NCBI RefSeq assembly: GCF_001641335.1
Contig: NZ_LVEM01000001.1
Span: 966,580 to 1,030,579, forward strand
Source of the DNA: Bradyrhizobium stylosanthis
Lineage (GTDB): Bacteria; Pseudomonadota; Alphaproteobacteria; Rhizobiales; Xanthobacteraceae
Direction of reading: 5' to 3'
DNA: 64,000 nucleotides
Shown piece by piece: positions 47,022-55,036 of the stretch; positions within the stretch are counted from its first letter, which is position 1; each line of letters opens with the position of its first letter. The position numbers and the translations under genes are program-made. Under the pieces are notes generated by a model that saw only the letters and a list, made by a program, of their open reading frames with translations, was not told where the DNA came from and made no database searches.

Positions 47022-48524
47022 TCACGCGGCTTCCAGCAGGCGGTCCTTGCTGACCGGCTCGTTCCTGAACTCCCGCACCACCGCGCCGCGCTTGAGCACG
47101 AGGATGCGGTCGGCCAGCGACAGCACCGTTTCCGGCTCCGTCGACAGCACGATGATCGCGAGCCCTTTTGTGCGGAGGTCGCGGACGATGTTAATGACGT
47201 CGTTCTTGGCGCCGACATCCATGCCGCGGGTCGGCTCGCACAGCACCAGCAGCTTGGGCGGATAGGTCAGCCATTTGGCGAGGGCAACCTTCTGTTGGTT
47301 GCCGCCCGAGAGCATGCCGAGATCAAGGCCGACCACCGGCGGCCTGATCTGCAACTGCTCGACTTGGCGCTTGGCGATGTCGCGCTCTTGCGCCGGCTTC
47401 AGCAGCAGCGACGAGATGCGGTCCAAAATGCTGATCGAGATGTTCTTGTAGACCGGTTCCTGGTGGAACAGCATGTCGCGCCGGCTCTCCGGCACCAGCG
47501 CCACGCCGGCGCGCCGCGCCGCCGCCGTGCTGGCGAAGGTCTTTGGCGTGCCGTCGACGAAAAGCGTGCCGCCGTCCGGCTTCAGCTTGCCGAACAGGAT
47601 GCGGGACAATTCCTGCTGGCCGCAGCCCATGAAGCCGTAGATGCCGAGCACCTCGCCGGCGCGCGCTTCGAAGGAGATGTCCTTCAGGCTGCGCGCGAGC
47701 GAGAGCTGGTCGACTTTCAGGACCACCGGGCTTTCGCTCGGCTGCGGCAGCATCAAATCGTCGGTGTAGCTGTGCTCGAGCGCCTCGCCGCCGCGGCCGA
47801 TCATGGCCTCGATCAGCGCGCCCTTGCTGGTCGCAGCGCTCGCGGTCTCCGCGACCTTCCGGCCGTTGCGGAACACGGTCACCGTGTCGGACACACGCAG
47901 GATGTCCTCGATGAAATGCGAGATGAAGACGATGCTGGTGCCTTGCGCGCGCAGCCGCCGGAGCGTTGTGAACAGCCGCTCGACCTCCGGCGGGGAAAGG
48001 GCGGAGGTTGGCTCGTCCAGGATGACGATGCGCGCGCCGGAGAACAGCACGCGTGCGATCTCGATCAACTGCTGCAGCCCGATCGGCAGGTCACCGAGCC
48101 GCGACATAGGGTCGACGTCGATGCCGAAACGGGCGAGCTGTTCGCCGGCCTCGCGCGCCATCCGTCGCCATTGCACCAGGCCAAGGGCGTTGGTCGGCTG
48201 GTTGCCAAGGAAGACGTTCTCGGCAACGGTAAGGTCTGGGGCGACGGAGAGCTCCTGATGCACCATGGCGATGCCGGCCGCATGCGCGTCGCGCGCCGAG
48301 CGGAAATGCGTTTCGGTTCCGTCGATCAGGAAGCGGCCGGAGAACTCGGTGTGCACGCCGGCGATGATCTTCATCAGCGTGCTTTTCCCCGCGCCGTTCT
48401 CGCCGACGAGACCGTGGATCTCGCCGGGATAGAGCGCGAAGTCGACACCACGAAGCGCTTCGACGCCGCCGAAGCTCTTCGTGATGCCCTGCAGTTCCAG
48501 GATGGGCGAACGCGTCTCAGGCAT
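47022..48524 (-). CDS. Sugar-type ABC transporter ATPase with two nucleotide-binding domains (RbsA/MglA family)
   Basis: The 500-residue protein has an intact first domain (Walker A GENGAGKST, signature-region LPIGLQQLIEIARVL, Walker B IVILDEPTSALSP). The second domain has the degenerate Walker A region GFMGCGQQELSR and SGGNQQKVALAKWL, as normal for this family. It energises import by the adjacent permease. Confidence 0.94.
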   Translation of the reverse strand: MPETRSPILELQGITKSFGGVEALRGVDFALYPGEIHGLVGENGAGKSTLMKIIAGVHTEFSGRFLIDGTETHFRSARDAHAAGIAMVHQELSVAPDLTVAENVFLGNQPTNALGLVQWRRMAREAGEQLARFGIDVDPMSRLGDLPIGLQQLIEIARVLFSGARIVILDEPTSALSPPEVERLFTTLRRLRAQGTSIVFISHFIEDILRVSDTVTVFRNGRKVAETASAATSKGALIEAMIGRGGEALEHSYTDDLMLPQPSESPVVLKVDQLSLARSLKDISFEARAGEVLGIYGFMGCGQQELSRILFGKLKPDGGTLFVDGTPKTFASTAAARRAGVALVPESRRDMLFHQEPVYKNISISILDRISSLLLKPAQERDIAKRQVEQLQIRPPVVGLDLGMLSGGNQQKVALAKWLTYPPKLLVLCEPTRGMDVGAKNDVINIVRDLRTKGLAIIVLSTEPETVLSLADRILVLKRGAVVREFRNEPVSKDRLLEAA

Positions 48525-48530
48525 GAAAGA

Positions 48531-49553
48531 TCAGATCAGGAAGTGATCCTGCATCCACTGCATCCCCGCGGCGTTCGCCTTGGTCACGACAGGGCCGTCG
48601 GTGACGACGTTCTTGGGAATGCCCTGTCCGCTCTTCTCGCCGCCGACCACGGCGGACACGCCCGCGATGATCGCACCGCCATGGATGCGGCAGGACGGGT
48701 TGCGGACGGTCGCGTACATGCGGCCTTCGCTCACCGCCTGGATCGCCGGCGGCATGGCGTCGACGCCGCCGATCAGGATGTTGGTGCGGCCCCGCGCCTT
48801 CATGATGTTGGCGGCGGCGAGCGCCATGTCGTCATTGTGGAAGAACGCCGCGTCGATCTGCGGGTACTTCGTGAGGTAGGTTTCCCAGAGGCGCGCAGTC
48901 TTGGAGACGTCCCAGTCGGCCGGCTGGGTGTCGAGTACCTCGATGTTCGGGAACTGCTTGACGACGGTGTTGAAGCCCTTCGCGCGTCCTTGCGCGCCGG
49001 TGTGGCCGAGCGCGCCCTGCGTCATGATGATCTTGCCCTTGCCGCCCATCGCGTTGCACAGCGCCTGCGTCACCGAGGCGCCCATGAACTCGTTGTCGGG
49101 GGCGAGGAAGGAGTGGACGTTGATTTGATCGAGAGGAGCAATGAGTGTGTCCATGTCGATCACGGGTGTGCCGGCGTCGATCATCTTCTGCACGGGCTGG
49201 GTGAGGGTGCCGATGCCGAAGGCCTGGATCGCGACGAAATCCCATTTCTGCGAGGCCATGTTGTCGATTGCCGCGCGCTGCTTCACTGCGTCGAGCTGAC
49301 CGTCGAACCAGGTGACCTCGACGTTGAACAGCTTGCCCCAGAATTCTGCCGCCTGCTTGCCTTGCGCGCACCACGTCGCCTGAAGGCCCGCATTGGAGAA
49401 GGCCGCCTTCAGCGGTTTCTCGCTGCGTCCGACCTCGGCGGCCAAGGCGGGGTTTATGCCCATGCTGCCGAACAGGGCAGCCCCGGCGCCGGCGGTCGCT
49501 GCCGCCTGAAGAAGATCGCGCCTCGTCGTCGAGAAATCTTTCGTCCCGGACAT
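48531..49553 (-). CDS. Sugar-type ABC transporter substrate-binding protein, Tat-exported
   Basis: The 340-residue protein has a twin-arginine signal (TTRRDLLQAAATAGAGAALF) and a periplasmic binding protein 1 fold (ETYLTKYPQIDAAFFHNDDMA; GGVDAMPPAIQAVSEGRMYA), close to RbsB-like proteins. The ligand is unknown; two Cys in the mature protein (TWCAQGK, NPSCRIHGG) are unusual for this group. It is the first gene of the transport operon. Confidence 0.9.
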   Translation of the reverse strand: MSGTKDFSTTRRDLLQAAATAGAGAALFGSMGINPALAAEVGRSEKPLKAAFSNAGLQATWCAQGKQAAEFWGKLFNVEVTWFDGQLDAVKQRAAIDNMASQKWDFVAIQAFGIGTLTQPVQKMIDAGTPVIDMDTLIAPLDQINVHSFLAPDNEFMGASVTQALCNAMGGKGKIIMTQGALGHTGAQGRAKGFNTVVKQFPNIEVLDTQPADWDVSKTARLWETYLTKYPQIDAAFFHNDDMALAAANIMKARGRTNILIGGVDAMPPAIQAVSEGRMYATVRNPSCRIHGGAIIAGVSAVVGGEKSGQGIPKNVVTDGPVVTKANAAGMQWMQDHFLI

Positions 49554-49699
49554 CGCTCGCTCCCATGTATTTTATCGTCGGCGCGTCATTGCTTGCGCGG
49601 CCGATGTCCGAAAGTCTCTCACAAGAGTTGTTCGCACTCAATCTGCAATCAGCGGCGTCGTGGCCGCGACATCGCCGCAGCTTGGTGCAGCGCAAAGGA

Positions 49700-50119
49700 T
49701 CAGGCGGGAATGCTGGCGTATGCGTCGATCTCGACGAGCAATCTGTCCCAGGCCAGTGCAGTGTCCGCCGACCAGTCGTCGCCGAGCAGGTCGCGCAGCG
49801 TGTTCCTGATGACAGCGAAGAAGGCGATGAACAGCTCGCGCGAGGTGCCATATGCATCGTGCGAGGCGACCTCGCAGGCGATCAGCCGGAAATGCCCGCG
49901 GCGCTCGCCCGCAAAGTCGAGAATCGCCTCGATGGTCAGGGCCAGCATCGAACCCATCACGAGCTCGCTGCCTTGTGCGCGGAACATCGTTCGCGTTTCG
50001 GGATGCGCTTCGAACAGGCGCCGGTAGACCAGCGGCGTGAGATCGGCGCAGCGCAGCGCCGCGATTTCGAAACTCTCTTCGATACGATTGAGAGAAGCGC
50101 TCATCGGCTTTTCAGCCAT
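49700..50119 (-). CDS. Single-domain globin
   Basis: The 139-residue protein (134 if started at the inner ATG 50104) has globin helices: FEIAALRCADLTPLVYRRLFEAHPETRTMF for A to C/CD, then the proximal region ACEVASHDAYG with a candidate heme-ligating His, and LLGDDWSADTALAWDRLLVEI for helix H. Bacterial globins of this size bind oxygen or nitric oxide. No reductase domain is attached. The terminator just upstream (50126-50154) belongs to another transcript, so its own promoter must lie within or downstream of that hairpin, or it depends on read-through. Confidence 0.8.
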   Translation of the reverse strand: MAEKPMSASLNRIEESFEIAALRCADLTPLVYRRLFEAHPETRTMFRAQGSELVMGSMLALTIEAILDFAGERRGHFRLIACEVASHDAYGTSRELFIAFFAVIRNTLRDLLGDDWSADTALAWDRLLVEIDAYASIPA

Positions 50120-50125
50120 GCGGAC

Positions 50126-50154
50126 AAAAAAAGAGCGGGGCCCTGGCCCCGCTC
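50126..50154 (-). terminator. Strong Rho-independent terminator upstream of the globin gene
   Basis: On the minus strand GAGCGGGGCC and GGCCCCGCTC form a 10-bp perfect stem with a two-base loop, followed by seven T. No annotated protein gene ends before it, which points to a short non-coding transcript from the right. Confidence 0.8.
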
Positions 50155-50330
50155 AAAAATTGTGTCGACCCTATTATCCCCGATCTTAAGATTTGATCTT
50201 GATTGACGGGGCGACGCTGCGTTTTGCGCGCCAGGGGCTCCTCCCGAGACTTGGACCACCAGGCCATGACCTCGCGGTCAGCGCCTGAGCAAGAGGATGC
50301 TAGATCAACTTTTCTCACTTGTCATCATTT
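50126..50330 (-). ncRNA. Candidate small RNA ending at the 50126 terminator
   Basis: A minus-strand transcript from about 50330 would end at the strong hairpin with T7. It contains a second possible stem, CCCCG...CGGGG, around an AT-rich loop (plus-strand 50177-50210). The only open frame here (50112-50318) runs through the terminator itself, which is unlike a normal gene. The 5' end is a guess and no known RNA family is recognised. Confidence 0.35.
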
Positions 50331-50587
50331 TCGGCAACGATTGTTCAAAATAACAGCAGCTGACGAAATGATCGGGCTGTTTACCGCGTAAGCATATGAC
50401 AAATATAAGAAATCTGTGGATGCGGCGGGGTGGCCCGGCTGCCTCGAATACCAAACGTCCGGTCCCCATGGGGCGCCCGGACCACAGTTTTCGAGTAATT
50501 TGAGCCCGGCCAACCAGGCGGCGGAACTGGTCTCGACTCGGGTCGCGGCGAGGTGTTTAGATCGCAGCTGAACGAACGGTTCGGTGG
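50155..50587. other. Intergenic region between the globin and copper operon
   Basis: Apart from the candidate small RNA there is no convincing gene. A strong plus-strand hairpin lies at 50457-50482 (GTCCGG/CCGGAC enclosing CCCCATGGGG), about 105 bases before the first copper-operon gene and followed by ACAGTTTTCG. It could be an attenuator or operator in the leader. No cobalamin riboswitch pattern is visible. Confidence 0.4.
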
Positions 50588-50962
50588 ATGCGCGCACGGC
50601 TGCAAAAATTCCTGCCTCTGGTCCTGCTCGCCCTGGCGATGCAGGTGCTGGCGCCGATTGCCGCCTGTCTGGCGGCAAGCCAGGCCGTTGCCGATCCGCT
50701 GTCGGCTGCCGTCATCTGCCACAGCCCGAGCGAGCAGGGTGGTCTGAACGACCGGACGGGAACGCCGACCGCGCATGCGGGCGCATGCGCGCTGTGCTGC
50801 CTGGCCCAGGCCAATGCCTCACTCGATTCGCCGCCGCACGTGGCGCTCGCCATTCCCTTCCGCCACGCCGAACGCGTGGTGTGGCACACGGCGGATGCAT
50901 CCGCCGTGTCCGCCCATAGAGGCTCACACGCCCAGGCGCGCGCGCCTCCCCAATTTTCCTGA
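50588..50962 (+). CDS. DUF2946-like secreted protein, first gene of the copper operon
   Basis: The 124-residue protein has a signal peptide (FLPLVLLALAMQVLAPIAACLA) and a mature part with ICHSP, then CALCCLAQ (C67, C70, C71) and paired His near the end, the usual DUF2946 layout. It may correspond to PcuA, the periplasmic first product of the pcu operon described in Bradyrhizobium, but I cannot confirm identity. The TonB-dependent receptor follows after 84 bases. Confidence 0.75.
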   Translation: MRARLQKFLPLVLLALAMQVLAPIAACLAASQAVADPLSAAVICHSPSEQGGLNDRTGTPTAHAGACALCCLAQANASLDSPPHVALAIPFRHAERVVWHTADASAVSAHRGSHAQARAPPQFS

Positions 50963-51046
50963 CGACCCTCGTGATCGCCGCGGTCCGTCCGTAGGCGATT
51001 GATGTTGTCGAATGGCCGGAGAGAAAGCCGGCGTCAGGAATGCCCC

Positions 51047-53521
51047 ATGTTAAGTCGTCATGCCCGCCGAGGCGTGAGCGTCGTTGCCGTTCAGGCCGCG
51101 CTGCTCGCGTCGCCGGGCGGAGTTTTAGCCCAGAGCAGCGCGGTGCTGCCGCCGGTGACGGTCGATGCGCCCGCCGCTGCGAAGCCCAAGCCGCGCAAAC
51201 CGGTGGTGCGTCCAGTCGCCGCCAGGACGCAGTCGGCAAAGCCTGCCCGTGCGGGGGCCGCTCCCGCCGTCGCGGCCGAGCAAGGTACAGGCAGCGCCCG
51301 CGCATCGCTCGACGCCCCGGCCGCCGTCACGCGCTATCAATTGCCGCAGCGTTCCTTCAGCATCACGGCGAAGGAGGTCGATGAGACGATCAACCTCAAG
51401 GATCCCGAGGACGCCGTCAAATACATGCCGAGCCTGTTCGTGCGGAAACGCAACGACGGCGACAACATGGCCGTGCTGGCGACGCGGAGCTGGGGTCTCA
51501 ATTCGAGCTCGCGAACGTTGATCTACTACGACGATCTCCTTATCTCGGCCCTGATCGGCAACAACAACACGAATGCCTCGCCAAAGTGGAACTTGATCTC
51601 GCCGGAAGCGATCGGGCGGGTCGATTACCTCAACGGCCCGTTCGCCGCCGCCTATCCCGGCAACTCGATCGGCGGCGTGCTGCTGATCTCGTCAAAGATG
51701 CCGGACAAGCCGTTTGCGGTGGCCAAGGAAACCGTGTCCGTGATGCCCTGGAATCAATACGGCACCAAGGACACCTACGTGACCAGCCAGACCAGCGCCG
51801 CCGCGGGCAATCGCGACGGCAAGCTGTCCTGGCTCGTCAGCGCCAACTATCTCGACAGCTACCAGCAGCCGCTCACTTACACGACCAGCGCTGCAATCCC
51901 GGCCGGCACGACCGGTGCGTTCCCCGCGTTGAACAAGCAAGGCGTTGCGGCCAACGTGCTAGGCACGGGCATCCTCGCGCATTCGCAGCAGACGTCGGGC
52001 AACATCCGCCTTGCCTATGATGTGACGGCGCAGGTTCAGGCGACCTATTCGTTCGGGATCTGGAATAACCACCAGGTCTCCGATCCCCAGACCTACCTGA
52101 AATCGGCCGCGACCGGTGCGCCCACATTCGCGGGCCTGTCCGGATTTGCCACCGGCAAATATGTCTGGGACCAGACTCACGTCAGCAATGCCGTTGCGAT
52201 CAGAAGCGACACCAAAGGCACCTACGATTTCGATCTCTCGGCTTCCAGCTACAATTATCTCCAGGACATTCAGCTCAATCCGTTCACCGTCACGCCGACA
52301 GGCGTTGGCTATTCCCAGAACGGGAAGATCACACGGATGGACGGCACCAACTGGCAGAACGCCGATGCCAAGGGGATTTGGCGGCCGTTCGGCTACGACG
52401 GCCCCCATGAGGTCAGTTTCGGTCTGCATGGCGATCGTTACCGCCTGGAAAGTCCCGTCTATGCGTCATCGGTCTGGTATGCGACTGGAGACACTGGGAC
52501 AGGCACGCTCTACTCACAGGGACAGGGTGAAACGCGGACCGGTGCGATCTGGCTGCAGGATGCCTGGAGGATTCTTCCCAATCTGAAGCTTACGCTCGGC
52601 GGACGGTTCGAAACCTGGCGTGCCCAGGACGGCTTCAATGTCAGCACCGGAACAAGCGCTGCCGGTGCGATTACGTCGATCGCCGCGGTTCAACAACCGC
52701 AACTCTCCTCAACGAATTTCTCGCCGAAAGCGTCGCTGTCCTTTGATCCGAACAGGGACTGGAACATCACAGCGAACTTCGGGCAGGCCTATCGTTACCC
52801 GACCGTCATGGAGCTCTATCAGAACCTGACGGTCGGCGGCGTGGCGACCATCGCCAATCCAAACCTGCTGCCCGAGCAGGATCTGACGGGTGAGCTGAAC
52901 ATCGAGCGCAGATGGAGCGACGGCCGCGTCCGGTTGACTCTGTTCCGGGAGCACGTCGATCACGCGATCATCTCCCAGACCAACCTCGTCACCAATCCGG
53001 TCACCAAGGTACAGACGCCGACGACGGTGATCAGCAATGTCGACGCGATCAGGTTGCAGGGTATCGAGTTGTCCGCCGACAAGGACAATGTTTTCGTTAA
53101 CGGCCTCCAGCTGTTCGGCAGCGTGACCTATGTCGACTCGCGTATCCTGGCTGATGCGGGCTGGGCCGGACTTGATCCTCTGACGAACCTGCCCACGGCC
53201 GTCGTCGGCAAGCGCGTTCCGTACGTGCCGGACTGGCGCGCCAAGTTCGGCGTCACCTATCGGCCGAACGACAATTGGGCCTACACAATCGCGGCACGTT
53301 ACAGCGGCAAGCAGTATTCGACGCTGGACAACACCGATCGTGTGTCCCACGTCTATGGCGCCTTCGACAACTTCTTCGTTGTGGATCTGAAGGTCCACTA
53401 CAACGCGACGAAGAACTTCGCATTCGACTTCGGTATCGATAATCTCTTTAACGAGCAGTATTTCCTGTTCCATCCGTTTCCGGGGCGAACCTTCGTTCTC
53501 GCCGGCAAGTACACGTTCTGA
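51047..53521 (+). CDS. pcuB: TonB-dependent outer membrane receptor, probably for copper
   Basis: The 824-residue receptor starts at an ATG after AGGAATGCCCC (an ATG 16 codons upstream lacks a site). It has a signal (VVAVQAALLASPGGVLAQ), a TonB-box-like VLPPVTVDAP, a Lys/Pro/Ala-rich linker, a plug (IGRVDYLNGPFAAAYPGNSIGG) and a barrel ending in FVLAGKYTF. Its neighbours on both sides are copper-handling proteins in the same direction, as in the Bradyrhizobium pcu operon where the TonB receptor is PcuB. The copper link rests on this context. Confidence 0.8.
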   Translation: MLSRHARRGVSVVAVQAALLASPGGVLAQSSAVLPPVTVDAPAAAKPKPRKPVVRPVAARTQSAKPARAGAAPAVAAEQGTGSARASLDAPAAVTRYQLPQRSFSITAKEVDETINLKDPEDAVKYMPSLFVRKRNDGDNMAVLATRSWGLNSSSRTLIYYDDLLISALIGNNNTNASPKWNLISPEAIGRVDYLNGPFAAAYPGNSIGGVLLISSKMPDKPFAVAKETVSVMPWNQYGTKDTYVTSQTSAAAGNRDGKLSWLVSANYLDSYQQPLTYTTSAAIPAGTTGAFPALNKQGVAANVLGTGILAHSQQTSGNIRLAYDVTAQVQATYSFGIWNNHQVSDPQTYLKSAATGAPTFAGLSGFATGKYVWDQTHVSNAVAIRSDTKGTYDFDLSASSYNYLQDIQLNPFTVTPTGVGYSQNGKITRMDGTNWQNADAKGIWRPFGYDGPHEVSFGLHGDRYRLESPVYASSVWYATGDTGTGTLYSQGQGETRTGAIWLQDAWRILPNLKLTLGGRFETWRAQDGFNVSTGTSAAGAITSIAAVQQPQLSSTNFSPKASLSFDPNRDWNITANFGQAYRYPTVMELYQNLTVGGVATIANPNLLPEQDLTGELNIERRWSDGRVRLTLFREHVDHAIISQTNLVTNPVTKVQTPTTVISNVDAIRLQGIELSADKDNVFVNGLQLFGSVTYVDSRILADAGWAGLDPLTNLPTAVVGKRVPYVPDWRAKFGVTYRPNDNWAYTIAARYSGKQYSTLDNTDRVSHVYGAFDNFFVVDLKVHYNATKNFAFDFGIDNLFNEQYFLFHPFPGRTFVLAGKYTF

Positions 53522-53559
53522 CTGATAGGGCGATGTCTACGACAAGAAAGGCAAACGAC

Positions 53560-54081
53560 ATGACCAGGCTATCAAATATCCTCGCGCTCGCAGTGCTCTC
53601 CGCGGCAATGTTCGCCGCCCCAGTGCGCGCCGACGACGTCAAGGCCGGCGATCTCGTGATCTCGCAGGCCTGGAGCCGGGCGACTCCGGGCGGCGCCAAG
53701 GTCGCGGGCGGCTATCTCACCATCGAGAACAAGGGAACGGCAGCGGACAGGCTGGTCAGCGTCTCCGCCGACATCGCGGGCAAGGCCGAGGTCCACGAGA
53801 TGGCGATGGACAACGGCGTGATGAAGATGCGTCCGCTCGACAAGGGTCTTGTCATTGATCCCGGCAAGACCGTGAAGCTGGCGCCGGGCGGCAATCATTT
53901 GATGCTCCAGGAGCTGAAGGGGCCGTTTAAGGAAGGCGAGAAGGTGCCGGTCACGCTCGAATTCGAGAAGGCCGGCAAGGTCGCCGTCTCCCTCGATGTG
54001 CAGGGCCTTGGGGCCCAGGCACCGGGCGGCGGCGGAATGATGATGAAGAAAATGCCGGATCATTCGGGAATGAAACACTGA
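53560..54081 (+). CDS. pcuC: Periplasmic copper chaperone PCu(A)C
   Basis: The 173-residue protein has a signal (ILALAVLSAAMFAAPVRA) and the PCu(A)C copper site: AEVHEMAMDNGVMKMRP with the first His and Met ligands, and about 20 residues later GGNHLMLQEL with the HxM pair. A Met/His-rich tail (GGGMMMKKMPDHSGMKH) may bind a second copper. PCu(A)C delivers Cu(I) to the CuA/CuB sites of cytochrome oxidases, with Sco. Start is 53560 (MTRLSN), better placed for the signal peptide than 53533. Confidence 0.92.
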   Translation: MTRLSNILALAVLSAAMFAAPVRADDVKAGDLVISQAWSRATPGGAKVAGGYLTIENKGTAADRLVSVSADIAGKAEVHEMAMDNGVMKMRPLDKGLVIDPGKTVKLAPGGNHLMLQELKGPFKEGEKVPVTLEFEKAGKVAVSLDVQGLGAQAPGGGGMMMKKMPDHSGMKH

Positions 54082-54503
54082 TGAGCACGATCAAGCTCCA
54101 TATGACCACGCGTCGAGCCATCCTCGGGATTGCTGCGTTGCTGTCGGTTGCCGCAACGCCGATGGCGGCGGCGACCGACGACGACAGCTTCTTCACGCAT
54201 CTGCACACCGAGAAGGCGATGGCCAACGTCACGGTCTCGCCGGGCCGCGCCGGCCCGGTCGAGATCGCGATTCAGCTTGAGACCACGGACGAGACACCGC
54301 TCACGGCGAAGGCCGTGTCGGTCACGCTGGTGGACACGCAGTCCGGCAGGACGCTCGCGCCGGTCGAGGCTTCGCGCGAGGGCGAAGACGGCTGGCGCGT
54401 GAAGCTCGCGCAATTGACGCCCGGCCGCTGGATGCTCGGTCTTGGAATCTCGATCTCCGAGGCTGACCATGTGAACATTGAATCGCCGATCCTGATCAAA
54501 TGA
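54081..54503 (+). CDS. YtkA-like periplasmic domain protein, copper operon
   Basis: The 140-residue protein (133 if started at 54102) has a signal (RRAILGIAALLSVAATPMAAA) and one beta-sandwich-type domain starting HLHTEKAMANVTVSPGRAG. This is plainly related to the C-terminal domain of the CopC-CopD fusion in the same operon, which begins [19 protein letters not shown]. The conserved His-x-His-Thr and Met suggest a metal site. It starts in a TGATG overlap with pcuC. The published pcu operon lists five products, so this may be an additional member. Confidence 0.75.
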   Translation: MSTIKLHMTTRRAILGIAALLSVAATPMAAATDDDSFFTHLHTEKAMANVTVSPGRAGPVEIAIQLETTDETPLTAKAVSVTLVDTQSGRTLAPVEASREGEDGWRVKLAQLTPGRWMLGLGISISEADHVNIESPILIK

Positions 54504-54517
54504 TAGGGGGCCCGAAC

Positions 54518-55036
54518 ATGTCGAAGCGTTTTTGCCTGATCCTGATCGCCGCATGCGCGGCGTCGCCCGCGGCGGCGCATATCACGCTAGAGACCAAGCA
54601 GGCGGCGGTCGGTTCCTACTACAAGGCCGTCTTCGCCGTGCCGCATGGCTGCAAGGGTTCGCCCACGACAAAAATCCGGGTGCAGATTCCGGAGGGCGTC
54701 ATCGCGGTGAAGCCGATGCCGAAAGCGGGCTGGAGCGTCGACGTCGTCGAGGGAAAATACACCAACGAGTACGACTATCACGGCAACAAGCTATCTTCCG
54801 GCGTCAAGGAAGTCGCCTGGTCCGGGGGCAAGCTGCCGGATCACAATTACGATGAGTTCGTCATCAGCAGCTTTCTCACCGATAGCCTGAAGCCGAACAC
54901 GACCTTGTATTTCCCGGTCGTCCAGGAATGCGAGACTGGCGTCAGCCGCTGGATCGAAATCCCGGCGGAGGGGGCAAAGCACTCGCACGAGGGCAACTCG
55001 CCGGCGCCTGGCGTGAAGCTGCTGCCCAAACCGTGA
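54518..55036 (+). CDS. DUF1775 (YcnI-like) periplasmic copper-binding protein
   Basis: The 172-residue protein has a signal ending AAAHITLETKQAAVGSYYK. The His directly after the cleavage site is the copper-brace residue of YcnI proteins. A conserved Trp region (KPMPKAGWSVDVVEGKY) and a C-terminal EGAKHSHEGNSPAPG follow. GGGGG precedes the ATG at 54518. It probably corresponds to periplasmic PcuD. Its stop overlaps the start of the CopC-CopD fusion. Confidence 0.85.
   Translation: MSKRFCLILIAACAASPAAAHITLETKQAAVGSYYKAVFAVPHGCKGSPTTKIRVQIPEGVIAVKPMPKAGWSVDVVEGKYTNEYDYHGNKLSSGVKEVAWSGGKLPDHNYDEFVISSFLTDSLKPNTTLYFPVVQECETGVSRWIEIPAEGAKHSHEGNSPAPGVKLLPKP

Noticed and set aside
46971..50027. 1018-codon open frame antisense to the sugar ABC operon
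   Set aside because: Shadow of the ATPase and binding protein genes; composition is Arg/Asp/His/Ala-rich and no domain is seen.
50112..50318. 68-codon minus-strand frame near the globin gene
   Set aside because: Its last third encodes the terminator hairpin, so a non-coding RNA is more likely.
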